Origin: Candidatus Shapirobacteria bacterium
GTDB taxonomy: Bacteria > Patescibacteria > Microgenomatia > UBA12405
Length of the DNA stretch: 64,000 bases
Assembly: GCA_028710865.1 (NCBI GenBank)
Contig: JAQTUF010000002.1
Span: forward strand, 1-64,000
Direction of reading: 5' to 3'
Below are positions 18,248 through 26,278 of this stretch, piece by piece; position 1 is the stretch's first letter; each line of letters begins with the position of its first letter. Both the position numbers and the translations under genes were made by a program. The notes under the pieces were generated by a model. The model was not told where the DNA came from. It made no database searches and worked only from the letters and a program-made list of their open reading frames with translations.

Positions 18248-18348
18248 GCGCTGAGATAGAAAGGATAAGGGAAATAAAATTAAAAAAATACGCGCATTCC
18301 GCATATTCCCAATTTTTATTTCCTTATCCTTCTAAAATTACTCAACGC
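18248..18348. terminator. Long imperfect hairpin between convergent genes
   Basis: A stem of about 20 bp (AGAAAGGATAAGGGAAATAA against TTATTTCCTTATCCTTCT, two single-base bulges) is extended outward by GCGcTGAG / CTCAaCGC. The loop holds about 35 nt. It lies between the ends of the 77-aa (+) and 103-aa (-) genes, so a bidirectional terminator is most likely; it has no long T-run. An RNA element is an alternative. Confidence 0.5.
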
Positions 18349-18375
18349 TTTCTTCTATCCAAAGATAAAAATTTT

Positions 18376-18687
18376 TTACTCTGACTTAAACACTGGCGGA
18401 ACAGTCTTTTTAAAAAGACTGAATGACCCTAACTTAAGTTTTTCAAAATCAGCTTCAGGGTTACTCGGTTCACGTTCCATTTTAGGTATTTCTACCACTT
18501 TGTCATCATCCAACAACAAAATATCCTTCTGTTGTCTCATAATATAAGAAGAGACAACTTCTAATAAGTGAGTAACCTGAAATCCGTAGATTTCTTTCTC
18601 TCCACTAAGAAGAGAAATTACCTTTAAAATACCATTTCCTTTCTTCCCTTTGACAATATCCTTCAAAAATCTCGCTTCAATTTCCAT
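18376..18687 (-). CDS. Hypothetical protein with structured leader
   Basis: 103 residues, no family recognised. It is charged, has no membrane segment or signal, and contains MRQQKDILLLDDDKVVEIP and an acidic/proline stretch. It is the one gene here with a consensus promoter followed by a leader of about 168 nt with strong structure, so it is probably regulated after transcription starts. Confidence 0.55.
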   Translation of the reverse strand: MEIEARFLKDIVKGKKGNGILKVISLLSGEKEIYGFQVTHLLEVVSSYIMRQQKDILLLDDDKVVEIPKMEREPSNPEADFEKLKLGSFSLFKKTVPPVFKSE

Positions 18688-18720
18688 CTCTTTAATAACC
18701 CCCTTATAAATGTCTATCTT

Positions 18721-18771
18721 TTGGATAGCAGTCTAGATATAAAATCTTTTTATATCCACAATGCTATCCAA
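18721..18771 (-). ncRNA. Leader hairpin, TAGCA/TGCTA element copy C
   Basis: Outer arms of 10 perfect base pairs (TTGGATAGCA / TGCTATCCAA) enclose an inner 8-bp stem (GATATAAA / TTTATATC). It lies in the leader of the 103-aa gene and overlaps the stop of a 9-codon upstream ORF. No U-run follows, so it is not a simple terminator. Confidence 0.55.
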
Positions 18772-18793
18772 TTTCTAAATTGTTAAAGTCCAT
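18764..18793 (-). CDS. Putative 9-codon leader peptide
   Basis: ATG...TAG coding MDFNNLEIG, preceded by GGGAGG with a 3-nt spacer, the only Shine-Dalgarno-like word noticed before a start in the window (spacing is shorter than ideal). Its stop lies inside the 5' arm of the leader hairpin, so its translation could control folding. Speculative. Confidence 0.3.
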   Translation of the reverse strand: MDFNNLEIG

Positions 18794-18860
18794 AAACCTC
18801 CCGCTAATGTATTTTTTATTGGAAAATTTATTTATTAATTTATTTTAAATTAACAACATC

Positions 18861-18889
18861 ATTATACCATTTACTCCCTTAAAAGTCAA
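18861..18889 (-). promoter_or_regulatory. Consensus promoter of the 103-aa gene
   Basis: Minus strand TTGACT (18884-18889), 17 nt, TATAAT (18861-18866): a near-perfect sigma-70-type promoter. The -35 overlaps the folC stop codon. The start site near 18855 gives a leader of about 168 nt. Confidence 0.7.
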
Positions 18890-20268
18890 TATATTATAGG
18901 TTGTATAATATTATTTATTATCAAATAAGGATAAATCTTTACTAATAAATACAAACTACTAGTTACCACTATAAAATCTGACTTTTTTATTGCCTCTTCT
19001 ATTGCCAAATTAGAATCAAAAATTATTTTATATTTTTTAAATCCAATTTTATCCAAAGAATTAGTAATTTTTTTGGTTGGTTGAGATGTTTGAATCATGT
19101 CTTGTGATTTAACTAAAAAACTAGTAATAATAAAATTATCAGCAACCTCAGTCATTTTTTTAAGCATTTGGGGAAAATCCTCTCTTTTTTTAAAAGCAAT
19201 CACAAAAGTAAACTTTTTATTTTTAAAACTAATTTTTAAACTATCTATAAAACTATTCATCTTTTGTGGATTATGAGCCCCATCAAGAATAATAATTTTT
19301 TCTTTCCCATCTTTTTTAAATTTAATTATGTCCATTCTTCCAATAAATTTAAAATTAAACAAAACATTTTTTATAGTCGTTTTATTTATCTCAAAATTAT
19401 CTCTATCACTAACTATTTTTAGTACTGACAATGCTAAAGCACTATTTTCAATTTGATAAATTGCAAAATTACTAATAATTAATTTATCTATTTTAAAATT
19501 ATCAAAACAAAAATCATAACTAAGTCCAAATTTATTTATTTTAATATTTTTATAATTTTTATTTTTCTCAATATAATAAATATTAGTATTTTTTTCTTTA
19601 ACTACTTTTTCTAAAACTTGTCTAGCCAGTTTAGGTTGCCATAAAGAAACTACTTTATTACCATTTTTAATAATTCCTGCCTTTTGATAAGTAATCTCTG
19701 CTATTGTTTTTCCCAAAATACTCATATGATCCATTCCTAATCGAGAAATCACCGAAATTTTATTTTCTGATTCAACTACATTAGTTCCATCAAAAAGCCC
19801 ACCCATACCAGTCTCCACTATGGCGTAATCAACCTTATTTTGTTTAAACCAACAATAAGCCATAGCTATTAAAATTTCAAAAAAAGTTGGAGTTCCAAGA
19901 TCACTCTCTTTTATTTTTTCAAAACAACCAATAATTTTATTAGTTAAATAAATAAAATCATTTTCATTAATTATTTTATTATTTATTTGAATTCTTTCCC
20001 TTATATTTAAAATATGAGGCGATAAGGTTAATCCTACTTTAAAACCATGACCAGTTAAAAAATAACTTAACAATGAAGCTATCGAACCCTTACCAGATGT
20101 CCCAGCAATATGAACTATTTTAATTTTATTCTGAGGATTACCTAAATAATTTAAAAATAATTTTTGTCTTTTTAACCCTATATCTCCAGGAAATTTTTTA
20201 AAATTATCTTTTGGAATAGTATTATTTATAAATTCCAACGCTTGTTTATAAGTCTCTACTATCATCAT
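18886..20268 (-). CDS. folC: Folylpolyglutamate/dihydrofolate synthase
   Basis: 460-residue Mur-ligase-family enzyme adding glutamate to folates. ATP-binding loop VHIAGTSGKGSIASLLSYFL, LTLSPHILNIRERIQIN, FFEILIAMAYCWF, ETGMGGLFDGTN and ILDGAHNPQKM are all FolC signatures. No other folate genes are visible in the window; it may act on imported folates. It starts 1 nt after the upstream transporter ends. A second in-frame ATG is 3 nt downstream. Confidence 0.92.
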   Translation of the reverse strand: MMIVETYKQALEFINNTIPKDNFKKFPGDIGLKRQKLFLNYLGNPQNKIKIVHIAGTSGKGSIASLLSYFLTGHGFKVGLTLSPHILNIRERIQINNKIINENDFIYLTNKIIGCFEKIKESDLGTPTFFEILIAMAYCWFKQNKVDYAIVETGMGGLFDGTNVVESENKISVISRLGMDHMSILGKTIAEITYQKAGIIKNGNKVVSLWQPKLARQVLEKVVKEKNTNIYYIEKNKNYKNIKINKFGLSYDFCFDNFKIDKLIISNFAIYQIENSALALSVLKIVSDRDNFEINKTTIKNVLFNFKFIGRMDIIKFKKDGKEKIIILDGAHNPQKMNSFIDSLKISFKNKKFTFVIAFKKREDFPQMLKKMTEVADNFIITSFLVKSQDMIQTSQPTKKITNSLDKIGFKKYKIIFDSNLAIEEAIKKSDFIVVTSSLYLLVKIYPYLIINNIIQPIIY

Positions 20269-20269
20269 A

Positions 20270-20941
20270 TTATTTTTTCTTAAGCCACTTTATACCCCAA
20301 TAAACAAATGGAGTAGTAATAGTTGACATGATAGTTTTTAAAAACCAATAAGGAACAATTATCCCCACTAAAAAAAACCAATTTGAATTAAAAGATTTTT
20401 CTAAAGAATAAAAAGCTAAAGTCATAAAAATTACTGTATCTAATAAGATAGCTAAAATATTTGATACATTATTTCTAAACCAAAGACCATAACAATTTAA
20501 TTTATTTTTTAACCTCCAAAATACGGAAATATCAGCTAAATTTGAAATTCCTATTGCTATTAAACTAGCTATAGAAATTCTAATTGACTGAGAAAAAATA
20601 GTATCATAAGCATCCTCTGTTAACGCAAATCTACTAGATGGTGGCAACCAAATAGCAAAAGCCGAAAAAAGCACTAATAAAAAAACTATAAAAATTGAAA
20701 CTTTAGCTAAATTTTTTGATCTCTCCTTACCAAAAACTTCAAAAATTATATCATTAATAGAAAAAACCCAAGGGATCAAAAACATACCCACAGCACCACT
20801 AATTTTAAACCCAAATAACTCCATAATTGGGAACGTTTTTGCCCCCATCAATTCTGAAACAAGAATACAAAATATATAAATAGCAATTAAGAAATCTAAT
20901 TTAAGATCCAAAACATTTTTTTTATTTTTTAAAAAAATCAT
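20270..20941 (-). CDS. yhhQ: Queuosine precursor transporter, YhhQ/VUT_1 family
   Basis: 223 residues with about six membrane helices; LVSELMGAKTFPI, AVGMFLIPWVFSINDIIFEVFGKERSKN and NLADISVFWRLKNKL are the family hallmarks. Members import preQ0, preQ1 or queuine. The window also encodes Tgt (27535) but no preQ biosynthesis gene, which fits salvage of an external base. Confidence 0.88.
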   Translation of the reverse strand: MIFLKNKKNVLDLKLDFLIAIYIFCILVSELMGAKTFPIMELFGFKISGAVGMFLIPWVFSINDIIFEVFGKERSKNLAKVSIFIVFLLVLFSAFAIWLPPSSRFALTEDAYDTIFSQSIRISIASLIAIGISNLADISVFWRLKNKLNCYGLWFRNNVSNILAILLDTVIFMTLAFYSLEKSFNSNWFFLVGIIVPYWFLKTIMSTITTPFVYWGIKWLKKK

Positions 20942-21053
20942 AACTATATAAAATAATTTATAAAAAAAATAACCTCCCCTAAAAGAGATTTTTTCAATTA
21001 TAAAGACTATTCTATATCATTGTATTTTTAAAAAAATATTACTTATTTTACCT

Positions 21054-22010
21054 TTATGCAATTAAATAGTCCACAATACTATCAGCTACCATCCTTGGTT
21101 TACCAAAAACAGGATAATGATGAATATCAATTCCAGGGGTATCATTAATTTCTAAAACATAGGCCTTTTTAGTTTTTTCGTTATAAATGATATCCACTCC
21201 ACTAATTACCATTCCAATTGCCTTAGTTGCCCTAATTGCCAAATCTTTTACTGATTGACAAACATTATCAGTCACATCTATACCAATTCCACCAGTACTA
21301 ATATTTGCATTTTGCCTTAAAAAAATTTTTTTTTCTATCTCTGGAATGTCACTAAACTTTTTCCCTTGTTTTTTTAAATTTCTGCCCACCTCTGCATTTA
21401 TAACTATTTTACACATTGGTTTTTCATATCTTTTACCTACTAATGGATTTTTATTAAATTTTTTAATAAGTTGACCAATATTATTTATTCCATCACCAAC
21501 TACATGGGCTGGAACCCTTTCCATAACTGCACAGACCTTATTATCAATTACTAACAAACGATAATCTTTACCTTCCACATATTCTTCAATTAATACATTA
21601 TTATGGCTTGGTTTAGTAAAAACAAATGGTAACAACTCACTAAATTCCTCAAAAGAATTAATATTTACATAAACTTTATGTCCATGAGCTCCTTTTGCTG
21701 GTTTTAAAACACAAGGATATAAATTCTTTTTTAAAACCAATTTTTTAGCTCCAGCAGGAGTTTTAACTAACCAACTTTTGGGCATTGGAATATTAAAACT
21801 TTCCATTACCTTCTTTGTTAAAAATTTATTATTAGCAATCATACAAGAAGTCTGAGAATTAACTGGAAATGAAGTATTTCTAATAAAAAAATCTTTCTGT
21901 TTATAGACAAGCCTTATTAAATTAAACCGTTTAGAGATAATTTTGACATTTACTCCTTTTTTCAAAGCCGCATCAAAAATAAGTTGAGAACTTTCACTGA
22001 TAAGTTTCAT
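21054..22010 (-). CDS. Orphan ATP-grasp ligase, cyanophycin-synthetase-like
   Basis: 318 residues. Close in pattern to the central ATP-grasp domain of cyanophycin synthetase and the GshF C-terminal domain: PCVLKPAKGAHGHKVYVN, IEEYVEGKDYRLLVIDNKVCAVMERVPAHVVGDG and GVDIIYNE...VLEINDTPGID. The CphA N-terminal and Mur-ligase domains are absent. It probably forms an amide bond between amino acids or peptides; the product is unknown. Confidence 0.75.
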   Translation of the reverse strand: MKLISESSQLIFDAALKKGVNVKIISKRFNLIRLVYKQKDFFIRNTSFPVNSQTSCMIANNKFLTKKVMESFNIPMPKSWLVKTPAGAKKLVLKKNLYPCVLKPAKGAHGHKVYVNINSFEEFSELLPFVFTKPSHNNVLIEEYVEGKDYRLLVIDNKVCAVMERVPAHVVGDGINNIGQLIKKFNKNPLVGKRYEKPMCKIVINAEVGRNLKKQGKKFSDIPEIEKKIFLRQNANISTGGIGIDVTDNVCQSVKDLAIRATKAIGMVISGVDIIYNEKTKKAYVLEINDTPGIDIHHYPVFGKPRMVADSIVDYLIA

Positions 22011-22149
22011 TGGTAAAAAAAAATTTAATTAAACTAAATAGTCCAAAACTAAGGTTGTTAATTCAGAAGAGAGCTGTAAAGTTATATAAACATTATATCC
22101 TATATTAATCAATTTAGATATTATGAATAAAAAAAAACACTACCAACTA

Positions 22150-24006
22150 TTACTTTCCTAACAATTCCGCCTTTATCTCTTTGTATTTTTGAGTAAAATA
22201 AATTCCATTCTGAGATTCTCTCAAATCATATCCAAAGGCCCTTCTACTAACAGCAATAATTGGTGGAGTTTGTATTCTTTTAAAATAATTTTTCTTAAAA
22301 AGTTTCCATTTATGTTCAAGATCAGTAATAAATTCAACTGGAGTAGAGAAGTATTTCCAAATCAAACCAGTTTCAATTTTTAGTTCACTTTCCAATTGGC
22401 CTTCTTTATACCAAGTTAATATATCCTCCGGATCTTTTCTAAATTCTACAAACGCTCTCACTAATTTATCATGATAAGGGTAAAACATTGGATCACCCTT
22501 GCCTTTTGTAACATCCTGATCTGCACTCAGCTCAGCTGATGGTACAATTTCTATTATTTTCCTTGGAATAACTTCTTTTCCATAATTTTTATTAATATAT
22601 TCTGCCAATTGGTACACTTCATGTTTATATAAATCAGCCAAAGGAGCGATAGCTCCTGCAACATCTCCATATAAAGTTGTATAACCAAAAGCTATTTCAG
22701 TCTTATTACCATTATTAATAAAATTTCCACCCAAACTAGCCGCTACTGCTGCCAAAACTCTACTGCTTCGATCACGAGCTTGAATATTTTCCAACATCAA
22801 TCCAGTCACTTCAAAACCAGCTCTATTTAAATCTTCCACTGTTTTATCAACCCCGTCTTGAATTGGAATTATTTTATAATTTATCCCCAAATTATCGGCC
22901 AATTGTTTGGCTGTACTTTTAGTCAACTCTGAATTAAATTTTGAAGGCATATTTACTGCCACTACATTATTAGTCCCTAAAGCCTCAGTTAGTAAACATA
23001 CAGATACTGCTGAATCAATTCCACCACTCAAACCAATAACTACTTTTTTATTTCCAATCTCTTCAAAAAATTTTCTAATTCCATAAACCAAACCCTGATA
23101 CAATTCCTCAGTATCTTTTTTTTCAGATGTAGGAATAGCAGTTATCTCCAATTCTTTTTTCCCAGTTATTGAAGCAAAAACAGTTTTTTCTTCATATGGC
23201 TTAGTCAAAAGCATTAATGATCCATCTGAGTTATAGATGGTACTTCCACCATCAAACAAAAAAATATTTTTACCATTATTTTGAATTCCAACATTATTGT
23301 TATAAACAAAAGGGATTTTATTTTCTGTTAGTAAAGATTTAACCACTCTATGTCTCTTATCATTTTTCCTCCAAGTCCACGGAGAGCAAGATAAATTTAC
23401 AACCATTTCAGCCCCATTACTAACCAAAGTTTTAGTCGGATTAGCAAAATAATCCTCACACCACATATCTTCACACAAAATTGCCCCTATCATTACTTTT
23501 TTACCTTCAATTTCTATAGGGAAAGGCTTTAATAATTCATTTAGATCTTTACCTTGCTCCATTGCTAATTTAATCATCGAATAAAAATGTCTTTCATCAT
23601 CAAATTCACGATATTTTGGCATTAAAGTTTTATAAGTATGACCTTCAAAAACCCCATTTCCCACCCATTTCCCATTTTGAGCCACCATTGCAGCATTGTA
23701 CTTTCTAGTCCTACCATCTTCACCCTTTTTATCAAATTCCGCATGTACATTTCCCCAAACAATAGCAATATCACTACTAGCTTCCAAAATCTTTTGGTTA
23801 CAAACCATTAAATCATCAATAAATCTATCATTTTCCCATTCATCCCCCAACATATATCCAGACACTGCCATCTCCGGGAAAAGTATTAAATCAATATTAT
23901 GTTTTTTGGCCGACTCTGTCTCCTTAAGAATCTTTTCTACATTTTTATCAGGATGTCCTGGAACCACCTCTATTTGAGCTATCGCTAGTTTAATTTCTTT
24001 ATCCAT
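22150..24006 (-). CDS. nadE: Glutamine-dependent NAD+ synthetase
   Basis: 618 residues. N-terminal nitrilase-type glutaminase (Glu in LFPEMAVSGY, Lys in YKTLMPKYREFDD, Cys in GAILCEDMW) delivers ammonia to a C-terminal synthetase with the P-loop VVIGLSGGIDSAVS. Converts deamido-NAD to NAD. Complete. An extended -10 sits 5 nt before the ATG. Confidence 0.95.
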   Translation of the reverse strand: MDKEIKLAIAQIEVVPGHPDKNVEKILKETESAKKHNIDLILFPEMAVSGYMLGDEWENDRFIDDLMVCNQKILEASSDIAIVWGNVHAEFDKKGEDGRTRKYNAAMVAQNGKWVGNGVFEGHTYKTLMPKYREFDDERHFYSMIKLAMEQGKDLNELLKPFPIEIEGKKVMIGAILCEDMWCEDYFANPTKTLVSNGAEMVVNLSCSPWTWRKNDKRHRVVKSLLTENKIPFVYNNNVGIQNNGKNIFLFDGGSTIYNSDGSLMLLTKPYEEKTVFASITGKKELEITAIPTSEKKDTEELYQGLVYGIRKFFEEIGNKKVVIGLSGGIDSAVSVCLLTEALGTNNVVAVNMPSKFNSELTKSTAKQLADNLGINYKIIPIQDGVDKTVEDLNRAGFEVTGLMLENIQARDRSSRVLAAVAASLGGNFINNGNKTEIAFGYTTLYGDVAGAIAPLADLYKHEVYQLAEYINKNYGKEVIPRKIIEIVPSAELSADQDVTKGKGDPMFYPYHDKLVRAFVEFRKDPEDILTWYKEGQLESELKIETGLIWKYFSTPVEFITDLEHKWKLFKKNYFKRIQTPPIIAVSRRAFGYDLRESQNGIYFTQKYKEIKAELLGK

Positions 24007-24011
24007 ATCAA

Positions 24012-24017
24012 ATTATA
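24012..24017 (-). promoter_or_regulatory. -10 box of nadE, leaderless spacing
   Basis: Minus strand TGATATAAT ends 5 nt before the nadE ATG. Confidence 0.6.
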
Positions 24018-24051
24018 TCAAAAAATAGGTACTTTTTATCAAAAACATTTG

Positions 24052-24122
24052 TTGCCCCGCATGGATTCGAACCACAATAGCCAGCTCCAAAGGCTGATGT
24101 CCTACCATTAGACGACGGGGCA
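24052..24122 (-). tRNA. tRNA-Gln(TTG)
   Basis: Acceptor TGCCCCG/CGGGGCA, anticodon stem TCAGC/GCTGG with loop CTTTGGA (TTG). U1-A72 is typical of bacterial tRNA-Gln. No CCA encoded. Confidence 0.93.
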
Positions 24123-24145
24123 TTGTTATTTCACAATGTTTTAAG

Positions 24146-24227
24146 TGCCGATGGAGGGACTTGAACCCCCACACCTTTCGGCATACGCACCTCAAGCGTA
24201 CGTGTATACCAGTTTCACCACATCGGC
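24146..24227 (-). tRNA. tRNA-Leu(GAG)
   Basis: Class II tRNA with acceptor GCCGATG/CATCGGC, anticodon loop TTGAGGT (GAG) and a long variable arm. Discriminator A, no CCA. Confidence 0.93.
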
Positions 24228-24244
24228 AATTTTAATCTATCGGG

Positions 24245-24317
24245 TGGCCGCTGAGGGACTCGGACCCCCGACATCTTCGATGTAAACGAAGCGCTCTACC
24301 AACTGAGCTAAACGGCC
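24245..24317 (-). tRNA. tRNA-Val(TAC)
   Basis: Acceptor GGCCGTT/AGCGGCC, anticodon stem CTTCG/CGAAG with loop TTTACAT (TAC). T-loop is TCCGAGT rather than TTCGAGT. No CCA. Confidence 0.92.
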
Positions 24318-24327
24318 CTAAAAAATG

Positions 24328-24400
24328 AGCGAGAGACGGGATTCGAACCCGCGACCTTCTCCTTGGCAAGGAGACGCTCCACCAATTGAGCTACTCTCGC
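24328..24400 (-). tRNA. tRNA-Gly(GCC)
   Basis: Acceptor GCGAGAG/CTCTCGC, anticodon stem TCTCC/GGAGA with loop TTGCCAA (GCC). No CCA. Confidence 0.95.
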
Positions 24401-24432
24401 AAAAATAATTTTAACTCAAAGTGCTTTGCTTG

Positions 24433-24461
24433 CCCGCTTAGAATGCGGAGCTTTTAGCGGG
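24433..24461. repeat. Hairpin between tRNA-Gly and tRNA-Phe
   Basis: CCCGCT...AGCGGG inverted arms 17 nt apart. The right half (GGAGCTTTTAGCG) resembles the hairpin inserted in the tRNA-Lys remnant near 6550 (AGCTTTAGCG). Confidence 0.4.
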
Positions 24462-24534
24462 TGCCGAAGGTAGGACTCGAACCTACATCCCAGGTTTTTC
24501 AGACCAGTGCCGTGACCATCTTGGCTACTTCGGC
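24462..24534 (-). tRNA. tRNA-Phe(GAA)
   Basis: Acceptor GCCGAAG/CTTCGGC, D-arm GCC...GGC, anticodon loop CTGAAAA (GAA) on a stem CTGGT/ACCTG with one T-T mismatch, T-arm GTAGG/CCTAC. No CCA. Confidence 0.85.
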
Positions 24535-24565
24535 TTAGAAGTGAGATTATTATATCAAAATAAAG

Positions 24566-25783
24566 TTATTTTGTGCCAGGGGAGGGACTTGAACCCCCAT
24601 GTCTTACGACACACCGTTCTGAGCGATGCTTGTCTACCAATTTCAACACCCTGGCCTGAAGTATTCTATCAAATTCATTTATTAAGACTATTATCGGTAA
24701 CATCCATTTAACTACTCTAATAAAATCAAAATCCACCCATCTGTTCAACCACAAAAATCCAGCATAATTTAATAATAAAATTGACTGAAAAATTAATATC
24801 CAAAACCAACTACTTTTCTTCAATTTAGCAAAGGGAAAAACCATATAAATCCAAGAATAATACCAAGCTTGTTTTTGATAAAAAGCGTGAAAAAACAATA
24901 TTCCTATTCCTAATATTTTATAAACTAAATATTTATTTTTTTCTTTAAACAAAAAAACTATTCCTAAAAATCCACTAACCCATTTTGTCAAAATTGACAT
25001 TAAAAAAGACAACCCACTCAATATTTTATTTTTTTGCCACCAATAAACCGCTAATACAAACAAAAAAATCATTACCAAATCATTATGAGAATTAGTCAAC
25101 AATTCCACTACTAAAAAAGGGTTAAAAAACCAATATGCCCAAACCAGTTTATCTTTTGGATTAATTTTCTTTAATAGATATCCCGTTAATAAAAATAAAA
25201 CCACTCCCAACAACTTATAACTCCAAAATAATTTTTGAAATTCTACTGCTCCAAAAAATAAAAAAGGGATAAGTGAATAAAATAAAAAGATTGGACCATA
25301 AAAATATGTGATTGTCTTACCTCCAAAACTATAATATACATTATCTATATTATTAGTGAAACCAAGCCATAAATCATTTTTTATAAAAGTTTTTGGCATT
25401 ACTAAAAATGGATTCTGATGATAATAAACTACTGTTTTTGCCCCAAATAAATAACTAAAAATATCATTTGAAAAAAGAGGATAAGACAATGCCGCCATCC
25501 CAAAAATAAATACCATTATTAATATTATTTTCTTATTAAGAATAATTTCTTTTTTTCTAAAAAACCAAAAAAATTGAAAAATTATCAATAAAATTACCAT
25601 AGTTATCCATATAATTGTCATTAAATCTCGATGAGTATTACCAAATTGCACCAAAGAAAAAAGTTTTTCAGCTTTTGGATAAACCGGTGACATCATTAAT
25701 AAAATTGCCTGATTTACAAAAAAATAAGAAAAAATCAAATATCCCAACCATGTAATTGCTGTAAATATCAAAATCCAAATCAT
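24566..25783 (-). CDS. GT-C membrane glycosyltransferase (GT87-like)
   Basis: About 405 residues, of which roughly the first 375 are protein-like: around ten membrane helices and a loop FSNDIFSYLFGAKTVVYYHQNPFLVMP typical of DUF2029/GT87 polyprenyl-sugar mannosyltransferases. The final 28 or so residues (from ARVLKLVDKH) are tRNA-Leu(CAG) sequence read in frame; the first stop lies beyond the tRNA. Either the natural stop was lost or the protein terminates on a processed, stop-less message. An extended -10 lies 5 nt before the ATG. Confidence 0.75.
   Translation of the reverse strand: MIWILIFTAITWLGYLIFSYFFVNQAILLMMSPVYPKAEKLFSLVQFGNTHRDLMTIIWITMVILLIIFQFFWFFRKKEIILNKKIILIMVFIFGMAALSYPLFSNDIFSYLFGAKTVVYYHQNPFLVMPKTFIKNDLWLGFTNNIDNVYYSFGGKTITYFYGPIFLFYSLIPFLFFGAVEFQKLFWSYKLLGVVLFLLTGYLLKKINPKDKLVWAYWFFNPFLVVELLTNSHNDLVMIFLFVLAVYWWQKNKILSGLSFLMSILTKWVSGFLGIVFLFKEKNKYLVYKILGIGILFFHAFYQKQAWYYSWIYMVFPFAKLKKSSWFWILIFQSILLLNYAGFLWLNRWVDFDFIRVVKWMLPIIVLINEFDRILQARVLKLVDKHRSERCVVRHGGSSPSPGTK
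24574..24655 (-). tRNA. tRNA-Leu(CAG), overlapped by a coding frame
   Basis: Class II tRNA: acceptor GCCAGGG/CCCTGGC, anticodon loop CTCAGAA (CAG), long variable arm. The frame of the glycosyltransferase at 24566-25783 runs without a stop straight through it on the same strand. Confidence 0.93.
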
Positions 25784-25788
25784 AAAAT

Positions 25789-25794
25789 ATTATA
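25789..25794 (-). promoter_or_regulatory. -10 box of the GT87-like gene, leaderless spacing
   Basis: Minus strand TGTATAAT ends 5 nt before ATG 25783. Confidence 0.55.
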
Positions 25795-25800
25795 CAATGC

Positions 25801-25806
25801 TAGAAT
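25801..25806 (+). promoter_or_regulatory. -10 box of the MTH1-like gene, leaderless spacing
   Basis: Extended -10 TGCTAGAAT ends 7 nt before ATG 25814. The divergent start codons are only 30 bp apart. Confidence 0.5.
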
Positions 25807-25813
25807 CAACTAT

Positions 25814-26278
25814 ATGAGACAAGCTACTCTTTGTTTTTTACTTAAAAACAACCAAATTCTTTTAGCTATGAAAAAACGAGGTTTTGGAATCGGTCGATGG
25901 AATGGTGTCGGTGGTAAACCAAACAAAAATGAAGAAATCAAAGACACTGCCGTTCGTGAAACTCAAGAAGAAATTTGTGTCATTCCAAAAAATATTATCC
26001 AAGTAGCTACTCTCAATTTTTATTTCCAAAATAAACCAGAATGGGACCAACAAGTTTTAGTTTATACTACCAAAGAATGGGAAGGAGAACCCTCTGAAAC
26101 CGAAGAAATGAAACCCAAATGGTTTGATCAAAACAAACTACCATTTGAATCCATGTGGCCTGATGATCCATTTTGGTTACCTCTAATTTTAAATAACAAA
26201 AAAATTAAAGCCAAATTTACCTTTGGTGAAAATGATATTATTTTGAATCAAAAAATAGATGAAATCCAATCTTTCTAA
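25814..26278 (+). CDS. MTH1-like Nudix hydrolase
   Basis: 154 residues. GFGIGRWNGVGGKPNKNEEI plus AVRETQEEI forms a Nudix box in the arrangement of MTH1/NUDT1, which hydrolyses oxidised purine dNTPs such as 8-oxo-dGTP. W and D residues of the MTH1 pocket region (MWPDDPFW) also appear. It overlaps the next gene by 20 nt. Confidence 0.85.
   Translation: MRQATLCFLLKNNQILLAMKKRGFGIGRWNGVGGKPNKNEEIKDTAVRETQEEICVIPKNIIQVATLNFYFQNKPEWDQQVLVYTTKEWEGEPSETEEMKPKWFDQNKLPFESMWPDDPFWLPLILNNKKIKAKFTFGENDIILNQKIDEIQSF

Noticed and set aside
24013..24195. Short minus-strand ORF across tRNA-Gln and tRNA-Leu
   Set aside because: It is composed of tRNA sequence and has no independent coding signal.
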